A stretch of DNA of 64,000 nucleotides from Candidatus Methylomirabilota bacterium (GCA_035936835.1 DASYVT010000148.1:21828-85827); one strand, 5' to 3'. Shown: positions 1-10,355, numbered from the stretch's first letter. Numbers and translations: made by a program. Notes: generated from the letters alone by a model not told the origin.

Positions 1-92
1 CTGTGGATGGGGTTGCGCCTCAGCACGACGCCCACGGCCGAGCCGACGGCCATCACCGCGAGGATCCAGAACGCGATTTGTCCCGGCGTCAT
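1..92 (-). CDS. nuoJ: NADH-quinone oxidoreductase subunit J, N-terminal fragment
   Basis: This is the first 30 codons of nuoJ; the rest lies beyond the window edge. The start ATG at 92-90 overlaps the nuoI stop as TGATG, so it is translationally coupled. The visible peptide is one hydrophobic helix followed by a short basic turn with RRNPIH, as in the first membrane segment of NuoJ. NuoJ is a membrane-arm subunit of complex I. Identity rests on this helix and on position after nuoI in the standard gene order. Confidence 0.85.
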   Translation of the reverse strand, partial: MTPGQIAFWILAVMAVGSAVGVVLRRNPIH

Positions 93-730
93 CAGGGCAT
101 GCCCCGCTTGGGTAGTGCGCCCCGCTCGAGGGGCATGCCCCAGTCGGCGGGGATGGGCACGGGCGAGGTCGGGGCACCGTCGCGCCCGGCGGGCTCGAGC
201 GCCAGCAAGGTCTCCTTCGTGTAGATCATCCCGCCGCGGCTGTAGGAGGAGAACTCGAGGATGCCCGTGTCCATGCGGATGGCGTCCTCGGGGCACGCCT
301 CGACGCAGTAGCCGCAGAAGACGCACTTGCCGAGGTCGATGTCGAAGCGCTCGGGCACCTTCTCGATCTCGGGGTTCGGGTGCTCCGAGGCCACGATGTA
401 GATGCAGTGGGCCGGGCAGACCGTCTCGCACATCATGCAGGCGACGCAGCGAGGCGAACCGTCCTCGCGCCTCACAAGGCGGTGGAGGCTCCTGAGCCGC
501 GCCGCGTAGGGCCGGCGCTCGTCCGGGTACTGAAAGGTGACCGCGCCGTGGGCGCTCTTGACGCCGAAAACCGTGTGCAGCGTGTGCCGCCACATGTTGG
601 TGAAGAAGCGGATGCCGGTCAGCTTGAGGCCGAGCATCACCTCGACCAGGTAGAAGCGCTGGAAGAACCCGAGCCGGCTCGAGTGCCTCGGATCCGCGGG
701 CGTGTTGGATGCCTGGTAGGGTGACGTCAT
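92..730 (-). CDS. nuoI: NADH-quinone oxidoreductase subunit I (two 4Fe-4S ferredoxin)
   Basis: A 212-residue subunit of complex I that carries iron-sulfur clusters N6a and N6b, passing electrons from the peripheral arm towards quinone. Two ferredoxin motifs are visible: C95, C98, C101 with C105-P, and C136, C139, C142 with C146-P. The N-terminal amphipathic part (about residues 20-60) fits the membrane-facing helix of the family. The C-terminal tail after about residue 180 is Pro- and Gly-rich and looks unconserved. It sits two bases after nuoH and overlaps nuoJ. Confidence 0.97.
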   Translation of the reverse strand: MTSPYQASNTPADPRHSSRLGFFQRFYLVEVMLGLKLTGIRFFTNMWRHTLHTVFGVKSAHGAVTFQYPDERRPYAARLRSLHRLVRREDGSPRCVACMMCETVCPAHCIYIVASEHPNPEIEKVPERFDIDLGKCVFCGYCVEACPEDAIRMDTGILEFSSYSRGGMIYTKETLLALEPAGRDGAPTSPVPIPADWGMPLERGALPKRGMP

Positions 731-732
731 GC

Positions 733-1845
733 TCAGGCCTTTCCCAGGAGCAGGAGCACCAGCCCCGTCAGCACGATATTAAGGATGGACAGCGGGAAGA
801 GACCCAGCCAGCCCAGCCGCATCGCCTGGTCGTAGCGGAAGCGGGGCAGCGTCCAGCGGATCAGCATGAGAAACCAGATCAGGACGACGACCTTGGTGAG
901 GAACGCGCCGACCTGGAGCGCGGTCACCAGGAGGTGGGCCAGCGGCACCTCGAGCCCCCACGGGAACGAGAAGCCCGAAGAGGCGAGGTACGGAACCTGC
1001 CAGCCGCCCAGGAAGAGCCCGGTCGTCATGCCCGCGATCACGACGGTCTCGAGGAAGTCCGCCATGGCGAACATGCCGAACTTCATGCCGCTGTACTCCA
1101 CGAAGTAGCCGATGATCTCCGACTCGCCCTCGGGCATGTCGAAGGGGATGCGCTTGGTCGCCGCGATGCCGGCCGTGAGGAAGAGGACGAAGGCCAGCGG
1201 CTGGGTCAGGATGCCCCAGGCGGGAATCCACGGGCCGAAGTACTGCGGCAGGAGGGGCAGTCCCTGGCCGCGGGCGATATCCTGCATATTGAGCGAGCCG
1301 TAGACCATGACCACGCCCATGATCGAGGCGCCGATGGCGATTTCCGCCGAGATCATGAGCGCGGCGGCCCGCTGGCCGCCCAGGAGCGCGTAGTTGTTGG
1401 CCGAGGACCACCCGGCCATCATGAGCCCGTAGACGCCGAGGGAGAGCATCGCCAGCACGTAGAGGACGCCGACGTTCAGCGTCACCGCCTGAAGCTGGAT
1501 CTCGCGCCCGGCGATCCAGAGCGTGTCGCCGAAGGGGATCGAGGCGAAGGCCGCCAGCGCGAAGAAGACCGACACGAACGGCGCCAGCGTGAACATCAGC
1601 CGGTCGGCGCGTGCCGGCATGAAATCTTCCTTGGTCAGCATCTTGATCGCGTCGGCCAGCGGGTGGAGCAGGCCAAAGATGCGGATGCCGAAGATGCTCG
1701 CGCGGTTGGCGCCGATCCGGTCCTGCATGATGGCCGACTGCTTGCGCTCGACCCAGGTCAAGAGGCCGCCGAAGTTGAGCACCACGAACATCGTGAACGC
1801 GACGGGCAGGGCGATCAGCAGGAGATCGAGAGCCGTGCCGCTCAT
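733..1845 (-). CDS. nuoH: NADH-quinone oxidoreductase subunit H
   Basis: A 370-residue integral membrane subunit that forms much of the quinone-binding site where the peripheral and membrane arms of complex I meet. About eight hydrophobic helices are visible. Family signatures include the WVERKQ motif after the first helix, QDRIGANR, the PFDMPEGESEI loop and the YSGMKF stretch. The start ATG overlaps the nuoG stop by four bases (ATGA). Length is slightly above the common 320-350. Confidence 0.97.
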   Translation of the reverse strand: MSGTALDLLLIALPVAFTMFVVLNFGGLLTWVERKQSAIMQDRIGANRASIFGIRIFGLLHPLADAIKMLTKEDFMPARADRLMFTLAPFVSVFFALAAFASIPFGDTLWIAGREIQLQAVTLNVGVLYVLAMLSLGVYGLMMAGWSSANNYALLGGQRAAALMISAEIAIGASIMGVVMVYGSLNMQDIARGQGLPLLPQYFGPWIPAWGILTQPLAFVLFLTAGIAATKRIPFDMPEGESEIIGYFVEYSGMKFGMFAMADFLETVVIAGMTTGLFLGGWQVPYLASSGFSFPWGLEVPLAHLLVTALQVGAFLTKVVVLIWFLMLIRWTLPRFRYDQAMRLGWLGLFPLSILNIVLTGLVLLLLGKA

Positions 1846-3444
1846 GCCTTCACCGTCGCGCCCGCGTCGCCGATGCCGCGATAGGTCATGCCGGCGAAGG
1901 CCGGCACGGTCTTTGCCAACGCGTTGAAGACCTGCTCGGAGCGCTCGGCGGCGAAGACAGAGTCCTGGAAGCCCAGGGCCTTCCCGACGAAGGACAGGAT
2001 CATCCAGTCGGGCCAGGCCTCTCCCGGGGGCGTGAGCGCGGTGCGGAAGCGCTGGACGCGCCCCTCGAAGTTCGTGAAGGTGCCCTCGCGCTCCACGTAG
2101 GCGGCGCTCGGCAGCACGAGGTGTGCCCTGGCGGAAGCGTCGTTCGCGTTCGTGCCCTGGAAGACCACGGTCTCCGCGCCCTCGAGAGCTTCCAGCACCT
2201 CGGCCTCCGGCCAGGCCGCGGCCCAGAGGTCGTGGTGGAAGACCCAGAGGAGCTTGAGCCGCTTCTCGCGGGCGGCGCGCAGCATCCCGGCGGCGTCCAG
2301 GGCCCCCTGCCCAGGCCCAATGCCGAGCAACTCCGCGCCACGGCTGTTGGGGTTCTTGTCGGCGCGGATCAGGAAGCTGTCCTCGTCGCCCGGCGCGCGC
2401 GGCGGCACCCGAAAGTCGACGTTCCTCACTCCCAGCTGCTCGGCGAGCCGCCGCAGGACCCAGAGGTCTTCATTCGACATCTGGGGCGAGGCGAGGAAGC
2501 CGATCTCCTCGGGCCGCGTGCGCTGCAACGTCGTGACGAGCTCGGGCAGGGCGCGGTCCCACGACACTTCCGTGGCCTGCGCGCCGACTCTATGGAGCGG
2601 CTGGGCGAGCCGGCTTTTGTCGTCGATCCACTTGAACCCGTATCGGCCGGCGTCGCAGATCCACCACTTATTGACGTCCGCGTTGAAGCGGGGCTTGAGC
2701 CGCGCCACGCGCCGGCCCTCGTTGTGGTGGGTCCGGTGCTTGTTGGTGTGGACCTCGATGTTGCAGCCGCGGGCGCAGCCGTTGCAGACGCTCTTGGCCG
2801 TGTCGAGGTACCAGACGCGCACCTGGAACCGGAAGTCCCGGTCCGTCAGCGCGCCGACCGGGCAGATGTCGATGACGTTGCCCGAGTACTTGTTCTCGAG
2901 CGTCTTGCCCGGGAAGAGGCCGATCTCCGAGTGGTCGCCCCGGTGGAAGATGCCGAGCTCGCCGGTGTGCGTCACCTCGTCGCAGTAGCGGACGCAGCGC
3001 GAGCAGAGGATGCAGCGCTCGGCGTCGAGGATGACGTGGGGGCCGAGCGGCACTGCCTTCGGCTTGTGGACCTTCTCGTCCGTCATCCGCGGGTCGTACA
3101 GGCCGTGCTTCATGTAGTAGATCTGGAGGAAGCACTCGCCCGCCTGGTCGCACACGGCGCAGTCCAGCGGGTGGTTGATCAGGTGGAACTCCATCATCGA
3201 GCGCCGGGTCTCCTTGACCTGCTCGGTCTCGGTGTGGACCACCATGCCCTCGGCCGCCTGGATGTTGCACGCGATCTGCGGGCGCGGCACCTTGTCGATG
3301 TCCACCATGCAGAGCCGGCATTGGCCGGCGATCGAGAGCGCCGGGTGGTAGCAGTAGTGCGGCACGTCGGCGCCGGCGGCCTTCGCGGCCTCGATGAGGT
3401 TGGTCCCTTCCGGGACCTCGACCTCTTTCCCGTTGATCGTGAGC

Positions 3445-3452
<8 letters not shown>
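1842..3452 (-). CDS. nuoG: NADH-quinone oxidoreductase subunit G, short form
   Basis: A 536-residue iron-sulfur subunit of complex I. Residues 1-75 form the 2Fe-2S domain with ligands C34, C45, C48 and C62. A His-Cys cluster motif follows near 95-108, then a ferredoxin-like motif CILCSRCVRYC near 147. A CNGCARGCN motif near 223 opens the molybdopterin-oxidoreductase-type domain. That last domain is clearly shorter than in the usual 700-900-residue NuoG, although the C-terminal TFTNFEGRVQ region is kept. The start lies eight bases inside the nuoF end. Confidence 0.95.
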
Positions 3453-4715
<1,263 letters not shown>

Positions 4716-4716
<1 letters not shown>

Positions 4717-5204
4717 CAGGGGAGCCCGTCCAGGATGCGGTCGACTTTCTCCGGCGTCAGGTTGCCTTCGTACCGGTCGTCCACCTGCATCATCGGCGCC
4801 TGCTCGCAGGCGCAGAGGCACTCGACGGTGAGGAAGGTGATCCGGCCGTCCGGCGTGGTCTCTCCGGGAGAGACTCCAAGCCGCTCTTCGAGGTGCCCGA
4901 TGATGCCCTTGGCGTTCATGAGGTGGCAGGAGAGGTTGTGGCAGACGGAGACGACGTGCCGCCCCTTGGGCTTCTGGAAGAAGAGCGTGTAGAAGGTGAC
5001 CACCTCGTGGACGTGGGCCGGGCTCATCTCGAACAGCCCCGCGACGTATTCCTCCACCTCGAGCGACACGTAGCCATACGCCTCTTGTGCCAGATGCAGC
5101 ACGGGCAGGAGCGCGCCCTGCTTGTCCGGGTAGAGCCCCTGGAGCCGCCTGACCTCGGCCAACTGCTCGGGAGTGAACTGCGGCCTCCGCGCGTCAGCGG
5201 TCAA
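4716..5204 (-). CDS. nuoE: NADH-quinone oxidoreductase subunit E (2Fe-2S)
   Basis: A 162-residue thioredoxin-fold subunit carrying cluster N1a. The four ligands are visible as CHNLSC (C-x4-C) and CLCAC. The best start is a TTG at 5204 lying 11 bases inside the nuoD end. No ATG or GTG occurs near the family N-terminus, so the rare start is inferred from length and from overlap with nuoD. The TFYTLFFQKPKG stretch is typical of the family. Confidence 0.95.
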
Positions 5205-6567
5205 GCTCGCCTCCGATCATGTTCACCGACCCGAAGGTGGGGATGATGTCGGCGACCATCTGCCCCTCGATCATGCGCGGCAGCGCGGCCACGGGCGGCA
5301 GGCACGGCGGGCGGCAGCGCACGCGGTACGGCCGGTCGCTGCCATCGGAGACGACGTAGAAGCCGAGCTCGCCGTTGGCGCCCTCGGCCGCGAAGTAAGC
5401 CTCGCCCGCGGGCGGCCTGATACCGTAGCCGTCCATCACGAGCATGAAGTGGTTCATCAGCCCCTCGATGGAGCCGTAGGCGGTCTCCTTCGGCGGCATG
5501 ACGACCGTCTTGTCGGCGACGTTCACCCGCTCCTGCGCGGCACGCCCCTGTCCCTGGAGGTTGGGCGAGAGCGTGATGGGCAGCAGCAGGAGCCCTTCGG
5601 TCTTGCCCTGCTTGCCCAGGTCCACGTACGCGTCCACGGGAATCTCGCGGCCCTCGAAGTCCACGTTGATGGCGCCGCCCGGCATGCGCTCGAGCGCCTG
5701 CTCGACCATGCGCATGGACTGCCCCATCTCGGCCATGCGGACGAGGTAGCGGTCGAAGTTGTCGCCGTTCTTGCCGAGCGGCACCTCGAACTCGACCCGG
5801 TCGTACGCCCAGTAGGGCTGGACGCGGCGGAGATCGAAGGGCACGCCGGCCGCACGGAGCAGTGGCCCCGTGATGCCCCAGGCGATGCTCTCCCCGGCGG
5901 AGAGCGCCCCCACGCCGACCATGCGGTCCATGAAGATCCGGTTGCCGGTGATGAGCGTGTGGACTTCCGAGAGCACCTGCCGCACTTCGGCGAAGGCCTT
6001 CCGCACCTTGATGCCGAATCCATCGGGCAGGTCGGCCTTGACGCCGCCGACCCGGCCGTAGGAGATGGTCAGCCGCGCGCCGGTGACGTCCTCGACCAGC
6101 TCCCAGAGGAACTCGCGCGCCTTGATCATGTACAGGAAGACCGTGAAGGCGCCCAGTTCCATGGCGGAGGCGCCCACGCACGTCAGGTGGTCGCAGACCC
6201 GCGAGATCTCGCTCATGACCACGCGGATGTACTTGCAGCGCTCGGTGATCTCGATGTCGAGGAGCTTCTCGACGGCCGAGGCGTAGGCGAAGTTGTTGAT
6301 CAGCGGCGAGACGTAGTTGAGGCGGTCCGTGAAGGGGATGGCGTTGTTGTACGGGCCGATCTCGCATTCCTTCTCGAACGCGCGGTGTAGGTAGCCGATC
6401 TCGACATCGCCCTTGACCACGACCTCGCCGTCGAGCTCGGCGAAGATCCGGATGATGCCGTGCATGGCCGGGTGCGCAGGACCCATGTTGACGTAGAGGT
6501 TCTGGCTGCCGCTGCCCGTGCCAGGGCCCTCTCCGAGGAACAGCTCGCGCGCGGTACGCTCAGGCAT
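5194..6567 (-). CDS. nuoD: NADH-quinone oxidoreductase subunit D, with an insertion
   Basis: A 457-residue 49-kDa-type subunit that shapes the quinone site with NuoB and NuoH. Typical stretches include GPAHPAMHG near the N-terminus, RVCDHL, and the C-terminal FGSVNMIGGELDR. Between GREIPVDAY and KTVVMPPKE (about residues 310-355) there are roughly 40 extra residues that ordinary NuoD proteins of about 400-420 residues lack. The start ATG follows the nuoC stop directly. The reading frame runs further upstream, but that part is antisense-like, out-of-frame nuoC sequence. Confidence 0.96.
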   Translation of the reverse strand: MPERTARELFLGEGPGTGSGSQNLYVNMGPAHPAMHGIIRIFAELDGEVVVKGDVEIGYLHRAFEKECEIGPYNNAIPFTDRLNYVSPLINNFAYASAVEKLLDIEITERCKYIRVVMSEISRVCDHLTCVGASAMELGAFTVFLYMIKAREFLWELVEDVTGARLTISYGRVGGVKADLPDGFGIKVRKAFAEVRQVLSEVHTLITGNRIFMDRMVGVGALSAGESIAWGITGPLLRAAGVPFDLRRVQPYWAYDRVEFEVPLGKNGDNFDRYLVRMAEMGQSMRMVEQALERMPGGAINVDFEGREIPVDAYVDLGKQGKTEGLLLLPITLSPNLQGQGRAAQERVNVADKTVVMPPKETAYGSIEGLMNHFMLVMDGYGIRPPAGEAYFAAEGANGELGFYVVSDGSDRPYRVRCRPPCLPPVAALPRMIEGQMVADIIPTFGSVNMIGGELDR

Positions 6568-6569
6568 AG

Positions 6570-7067
6570 CTAGACGTTGGGCCCTATGAGCGGCTGGCGG
6601 CGCTCGATGGGATAGTCCTTGCGGAGCGGGTGGCCCACGAACTCCTCGTACATCAGCAGGCGCCTGAGGTCGGGGTGCCCCTCGAACCGGATGCCGAACA
6701 TGTCCCACACCTCGCGCTCGAACCAGTTGGCGATGGGCCAGAGCCCCGTGGCGGTGGGCACGGACGCCGCGTCCTGCTCGACTTGCACCTTCAACCTTAC
6801 CCGATGGTTGTGCGCGACGGAGTACAGGTGGTACACGACGTCGAAGCGCGGCCCATCCTCGCGGCCGGGAAACTTGAGGTAGTCGACGGCGGTGAGATCC
6901 ATCAGCATGTCGAAGCGGAGCTCGGCGTTGTCCCGGCAGTACGAGAGCGCGTCGACGATGCCCTCGCGGGCAACGACGGCCGTGTGATCGCCGTGGTGCT
7001 CGTGGGTCTCGAGCACCCGCGCGCCCAAGCGCGCGCGCAGTCGCGCGAGAATGGTGGATCCGTCCAT
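6570..7067 (-). CDS. nuoC: NADH-quinone oxidoreductase subunit C
   Basis: A 165-residue 30-kDa-type subunit of the peripheral arm of complex I. The family signature is visible as WFEREVWDMFGIRFEGHPDLRR spread over about residues 112-134, followed by GHPLRKDYP. It is encoded separately from nuoD, unlike the fused nuoCD of enterobacteria. The ATG lies just after nuoB with a short gap. Confidence 0.96.
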   Translation of the reverse strand: MDGSTILARLRARLGARVLETHEHHGDHTAVVAREGIVDALSYCRDNAELRFDMLMDLTAVDYLKFPGREDGPRFDVVYHLYSVAHNHRVRLKVQVEQDAASVPTATGLWPIANWFEREVWDMFGIRFEGHPDLRRLLMYEEFVGHPLRKDYPIERRQPLIGPNV

Positions 7068-7076
7068 GATCGGGGC

Positions 7077-7535
7077 CTAGTAGCGCTGCGCGCCCGCGGC
7101 GATCTTGTCCTGCAGCTTCATCAGGCCGTCGATGACGCTTTCGGGACGGGGAGGACAGCCCGGGATGTAGACGTCCACGGGGATGATGGTGTCTATCCCC
7201 TGGACCGTCGCGTAGTTGTTGTAGAAGCCGCCCGTGCAGGTGCAGACGCCGAAGGCGACCACCCACTTGGGCTCGCACATCTGGTCGTAGATGCGCTTGA
7301 GCACGGGCGCCATCTTGTGGCTGATGGTGCCCACAACGAAGAGCACGTCGGCCTGGCGCGGTGAGAAGCGCGGCAGTCCCGCGCCGAACCGGTCGACATC
7401 ATAATGCGAGCAGGCGGTGGCCATGTACTCCATGCCGCAGCACGCCGTCACGAACGGGTACTGGAAGATGGAGAACTTGCGCGCCCAGCCGATCGCCTCG
7501 TCGAGCTTGGAGGTGAAGAAGGTCCCTACTCCCAT
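7077..7535 (-). CDS. nuoB: NADH-quinone oxidoreductase subunit B
   Basis: A 152-residue subunit that carries cluster N2, the last cluster before quinone. The adjacent cysteines of TACCGMEYM, the CTCTGG cysteine and the later IPGCPPRPE cysteine are all present. The ATG lies ten bases inside the nuoA end, giving the N-terminus MGVGTFF. The frame is open further upstream, but only across nuoA in another frame, so the ATG at 7535 is preferred. Confidence 0.97.
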   Translation of the reverse strand: MGVGTFFTSKLDEAIGWARKFSIFQYPFVTACCGMEYMATACSHYDVDRFGAGLPRFSPRQADVLFVVGTISHKMAPVLKRIYDQMCEPKWVVAFGVCTCTGGFYNNYATVQGIDTIIPVDVYIPGCPPRPESVIDGLMKLQDKIAAGAQRY

Positions 7536-7876
7536 TCGAGCCCCCGCTTCTGCCAGATGTAGAGGAAGCCGAGCATCAGGATGCCCAGGAAGACGAGCAT
7601 CACCGAGAAGCCGAACCAGCCGAGGCTCCTGAACACCGTCGCCCACGGCCAGACGAACAACAGTTCGATGTCGAAGATGATGAAGAAGATGGCGACGGTG
7701 GAGAACTTGATGGCGAAGCGTCCCTCGGGCAGCGCGATCGGATCCTTGCCGCACTCGAAGGTCTCCATCTTGGCCGCCGAGTAGCGCCGGGGCGCGATCA
7801 TCAGCGGGATGCCGAGCAGCGCGCCCGCGACCGCCGCCGAAGCCGAAAAGACCATCAGGATAGAAACGTACTCCAT
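7526..7876 (-). CDS. nuoA: NADH-quinone oxidoreductase subunit A
   Basis: A 116-residue membrane subunit with three hydrophobic helices. The family pattern of a first helix, the FECG loop with the conserved cysteine, FAIKFS, and a second helix with [11 protein letters not shown] is clear. The ATG at 7876 begins MEYVSIL. It is preceded within six bases by a strong hairpin that takes up the only good Shine-Dalgarno sequence (separate entry). This is the first gene of the nuo block, 73 bases after lipA. Confidence 0.96.
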   Translation of the reverse strand: MEYVSILMVFSASAAVAGALLGIPLMIAPRRYSAAKMETFECGKDPIALPEGRFAIKFSTVAIFFIIFDIELLFVWPWATVFRSLGWFGFSVMLVFLGILMLGFLYIWQKRGLEWE

Positions 7877-7882
7877 TATGTT

Positions 7883-7914
7883 CCGGGGGGGAGCGACCGC
7901 CGCTCCTCCCCCGG
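7883..7914 (-). promoter_or_regulatory. Hairpin covering the nuoA ribosome binding site
   Basis: On the minus strand, an arm CCGGGGGAGGAGCG is followed by a five-base loop and the arm CGCTCCCCCCCGG. They form about 13 pairs with a single bulged A. The 3' arm ends six bases before the nuoA ATG. The only purine-rich Shine-Dalgarno candidate (GGGAGGAG) sits inside the 5' arm. The hairpin has no U-tract, so it reads better as a translational control element or lipA-nuoA boundary than as a terminator. Confidence 0.45.
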
Positions 7915-7949
7915 CCCCCCCCACCGGTTCGAAATCGTCCCGCGCTGGC

Positions 7950-8876
7950 TCATGATCGTGTGGCGACGACGCCGGCGAGCTGGAGCTTGGCGTGATAGGA
8001 GGAGCGGACCAGCGGCCCCGACTCGACGTGGGCGAAGCCGATCGCGCGTCCGGCTTCACCGAGCTCCACGAACTCCTCGGGCGTGTAGTAGCGCGCGACC
8101 GGCAGGTGCTGCGCCGACGGCCGCAGATACTGGCCGAGGGTCAGGATGTTGACGTCCGCCCGGCGCAGGTCGCGCATCGTCTCGAGCAGCTCGTCGCGCG
8201 CTTCGCCCAGACCCAGGATGATGCCGGACTTGGTCAGCAGGCGCGGCGCCGCGCGTCGCGCCCGGCGGAAGAGCTCCAGCGTGCGCTCATAGCGGCCGCC
8301 GTGGCGCGCGAGCTTGTAGAGGCGCGGCACGGTCTCGGTATTGTGGTTGAGGATGTCCGGCGCCGCGTCGATCACGACCTGGAGCGCGTCGGACTTGCCC
8401 TGGAAGTCGGGGATCAGCAGCTCGACGCGGCAGCCGGGCGCAAAACGCCTGAGCGCCCGCACCGTCGCCGCGAAGGCCCCCGCCCCGCCGTCGGCCAGGT
8501 CGTCGCGGTTCACCGACGTGATCACAACGTGCTCGAGGCCGAGCTCGCCCACGGCGCGCCCCACGCGCTCCGGCTCCTCGCGATCTTCCCAGACGGGCTT
8601 GCCGTGCGCGACCGCGCAGTAGCCGCAGTTCCGCGTGCAGACATCCCCCAGGATCATGAACGTCGCGGTCGAATCCTCCCAGCACTCGCCGATGTTCGGG
8701 CAGTGCGCCTCCTCGCAGACCGAGTGGAGGTTCCACTCGCGCATGAGCCCCTTGAGCCGTATGTAGTTCGGCCCGCCGGGCGCGCGGACTTTCAGCCAGG
8801 CCGGCTTTGGGAGCCCCGCCGGCTTCTTTGCTGCCGGCGGCCCGAGCGGCTCGAGGAGGGGAAGCGGAAGTCCCAT
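7950..8876 (-). CDS. lipA: Lipoyl synthase
   Basis: A 308-residue radical-SAM enzyme that inserts two sulfur atoms into protein-bound octanoyl groups. The auxiliary cluster ligands C54, C59 and C65 (CEEAHCPNIGEC) and the SAM cluster C80, C84, C87 (CTRNCGYC) are visible, with the terminal RSSYHA segment of the family. ATG at 8876 has AAAGGA nine bases upstream. An in-frame ATG at 8912 overlaps the stop of the upstream gene remnant as TAATG and would add 12 residues. Both starts are possible. Confidence 0.97.
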   Translation of the reverse strand: MGLPLPLLEPLGPPAAKKPAGLPKPAWLKVRAPGGPNYIRLKGLMREWNLHSVCEEAHCPNIGECWEDSTATFMILGDVCTRNCGYCAVAHGKPVWEDREEPERVGRAVGELGLEHVVITSVNRDDLADGGAGAFAATVRALRRFAPGCRVELLIPDFQGKSDALQVVIDAAPDILNHNTETVPRLYKLARHGGRYERTLELFRRARRAAPRLLTKSGIILGLGEARDELLETMRDLRRADVNILTLGQYLRPSAQHLPVARYYTPEEFVELGEAGRAIGFAHVESGPLVRSSYHAKLQLAGVVATRS

Positions 8877-8911
8877 GGAAGTTTGTCCTTTTTCCCGTTT
8901 GACTCCGGTCA

Positions 8912-9199
8912 TTATGGCACACCTTTCACAAGCGCAAAAGGCCCTCCGCGGGAGACGACATACGGGAGCGCTACGATGACCCAGGCGAGCATCACCACCT
9001 CGGAATCGCCGAAGTTGTGCTCCGACATCTCCGCGACCAGAAAGCCCGTGATGGCCGCGATGCTCCCGACGACCAGGGCTCGCTCTCCGATCGCGGCCGC
9101 CTTCTCGTTGCCCCGCTTCGCCCGCTCTCCGTTGACGTACGCGACGTCCTCGGCCTGGTCGTCCTCGACTATATCGAGGAAGAGAGAGGGCGCCGGATG
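8912..9199 (-). pseudogene. C-terminal remnant of an O-antigen ligase-family protein
   Basis: An open frame of 95 codons ends in TAA at 8912 and begins directly after an in-frame TGA at 9202-9200. It contains no ATG and no plausible start. The peptide has a Lys/Arg/Glu-rich lead (ERAKRGNEKAAAIGERA) and then a hydrophobic stretch with SEHNFGDSEVVMLAWV. This closely matches the conserved tail of Wzy/WaaL-type O-antigen ligases. The 350 or so upstream residues of that family are absent. It lies near glycosyltransferase genes on the same strand and appears to be what is left of a polysaccharide gene. Confidence 0.7.
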
Positions 9200-9214
9200 T
9201 CATAATGGTTCGCG

Positions 9215-9616
9215 ATGCTTCGTCTCGCGGTCGCCCTGTCCGTCCTCCCCGTCGCGCTCGCGGTCGCGTTCGACATCGCGACGCTCGTGCCTCACACGAC
9301 CGTCCGGGTCACGTCAGTCGATGGCCGACAGGCGACGGTCCCCCTGCAGGTGCCCAAGGCGTACGTGTGGGCCGATCCCAAGCTGGTCCGCACGTTGCTT
9401 GCCTCGGAGGTGTCCATCGCCAGTCCGGCGACCGCGGGAGGATTTGCGCCCGACGGGGTCTCGGCGGATCAGATCAAGGAGGTCGTGGTGGTACGGGGTC
9501 CCGAGTATTGGTGGTGGGCAGACTCGCAGTTGACGGGTTCCGCGGCCGTGCTCGTCGTGTCGCTCTGGATCGGGTTCTTCGTCCTGCGCCGGGTGGTGCG
9601 GCGGGTGGCGAGCTGA
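9215..9616 (+). CDS. Small bitopic membrane protein of unknown function
   Basis: A 133-residue protein on the strand opposite to its neighbours. Residues 1-20 form a hydrophobic segment or signal anchor. Residues 22-105 form a soluble domain with VPKAYVWADPKLV and a WWWADSQ stretch. Residues 108-127 form a second membrane helix followed by RRVVRRV. The soluble part probably lies outside the cytoplasm. I do not recognise the family. It is convergent with the gene ending at 9630. Its 5' end coincides with the break that truncates the O-antigen ligase remnant, so it may have come in with a rearrangement. Confidence 0.6.
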   Translation: MLRLAVALSVLPVALAVAFDIATLVPHTTVRVTSVDGRQATVPLQVPKAYVWADPKLVRTLLASEVSIASPATAGGFAPDGVSADQIKEVVVVRGPEYWWWADSQLTGSAAVLVVSLWIGFFVLRRVVRRVAS

Positions 9617-9629
9617 GCTGCCAGCGCGT

Positions 9630-10355
9630 TTAGCGGATCGCGAGCAGCGCCCGGAACTCTTCCAGCTCCGCGTGCGGAACATCGGGCCGGTCACGAAGCT
9701 TCGCGTAGACACGCGCGGGATCTTCCTCGATGGCCCGGCTCACCTTGGCAAAGAGCTTCACGATACCCCGGGCTTCTCGATCGGCCGTCTTCTGGGCGAT
9801 GGCGCTCCCGAGCTTGAGCACGCCGCTCAAGATCCGGCTGTCGAGCTTGACGAAGCTGGCCACAACGCTCTTGACCAGAACCCGGCCTGGAGCTCCCGGG
9901 ACGTACTGGTAGTCGATGATCAGAAGCACCTCGCCATGGATCGCCGGCAGCAGCGCCATGTTATGCTGGCCACGCGTATAGATGACGCGCGTCCCGTCCG
10001 TCGCGTAGACCACCCAGAGCCGCCCCGTCGTCCCCCACCCTTCGTCAAAGAAGAGCCCCTCCGCCGTCGGCCAGATGCGCAGGCGCGTGATCCGGAGCGC
10101 CTGGGTCACATGGGTCGTGAAGGCGAGGTGATTCAGAAGATACTCAAAGATGTCGCGGCGGGCCAGGAACGGTTCCCCATCGACCCGCGTCGCGATGGAC
10201 GCGTCGACAGCGACGCCCGTGAGTCGGCTGCGCTCGGCCGCCGGGATGTCCGCGGGCAGGCTCAGCGCCGTGGAGTCGGCCGCGCCGCTCGACGCGATCA
10301 GCGGAAGCGTCAGCCACACGACCCCGGCGAGCATCACGGCGACCCGGCGTGTCAT
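9630..10355 (-). CDS. Secreted protein of unknown function
   Basis: A 241-residue protein with a clear N-terminal signal peptide (basic start, hydrophobic core, cleavage near SSGAADS). The mature part has alternating strands (ITRLRIWPTAEGLFFDEGWG, LWVVYATDGTRVIYTRG) and ends in a charged helix. It reads like a periplasmic beta-rich domain plus a helical tail. I cannot assign a family. The ATG overlaps the stop of the sialidase-like gene as TGATG, so the two are co-expressed and may act together outside the cytoplasm. Confidence 0.75.
   Translation of the reverse strand: MTRRVAVMLAGVVWLTLPLIASSGAADSTALSLPADIPAAERSRLTGVAVDASIATRVDGEPFLARRDIFEYLLNHLAFTTHVTQALRITRLRIWPTAEGLFFDEGWGTTGRLWVVYATDGTRVIYTRGQHNMALLPAIHGEVLLIIDYQYVPGAPGRVLVKSVVASFVKLDSRILSGVLKLGSAIAQKTADREARGIVKLFAKVSRAIEEDPARVYAKLRDRPDVPHAELEEFRALLAIR

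Noticed and set aside
9205..9633. 142-codon plus-strand frame overlapping the small membrane protein
   Set aside because: It is Arg/Gly-rich without any hydrophobic pattern; the frame starting at 9215 has two clean membrane helices and is preferred.
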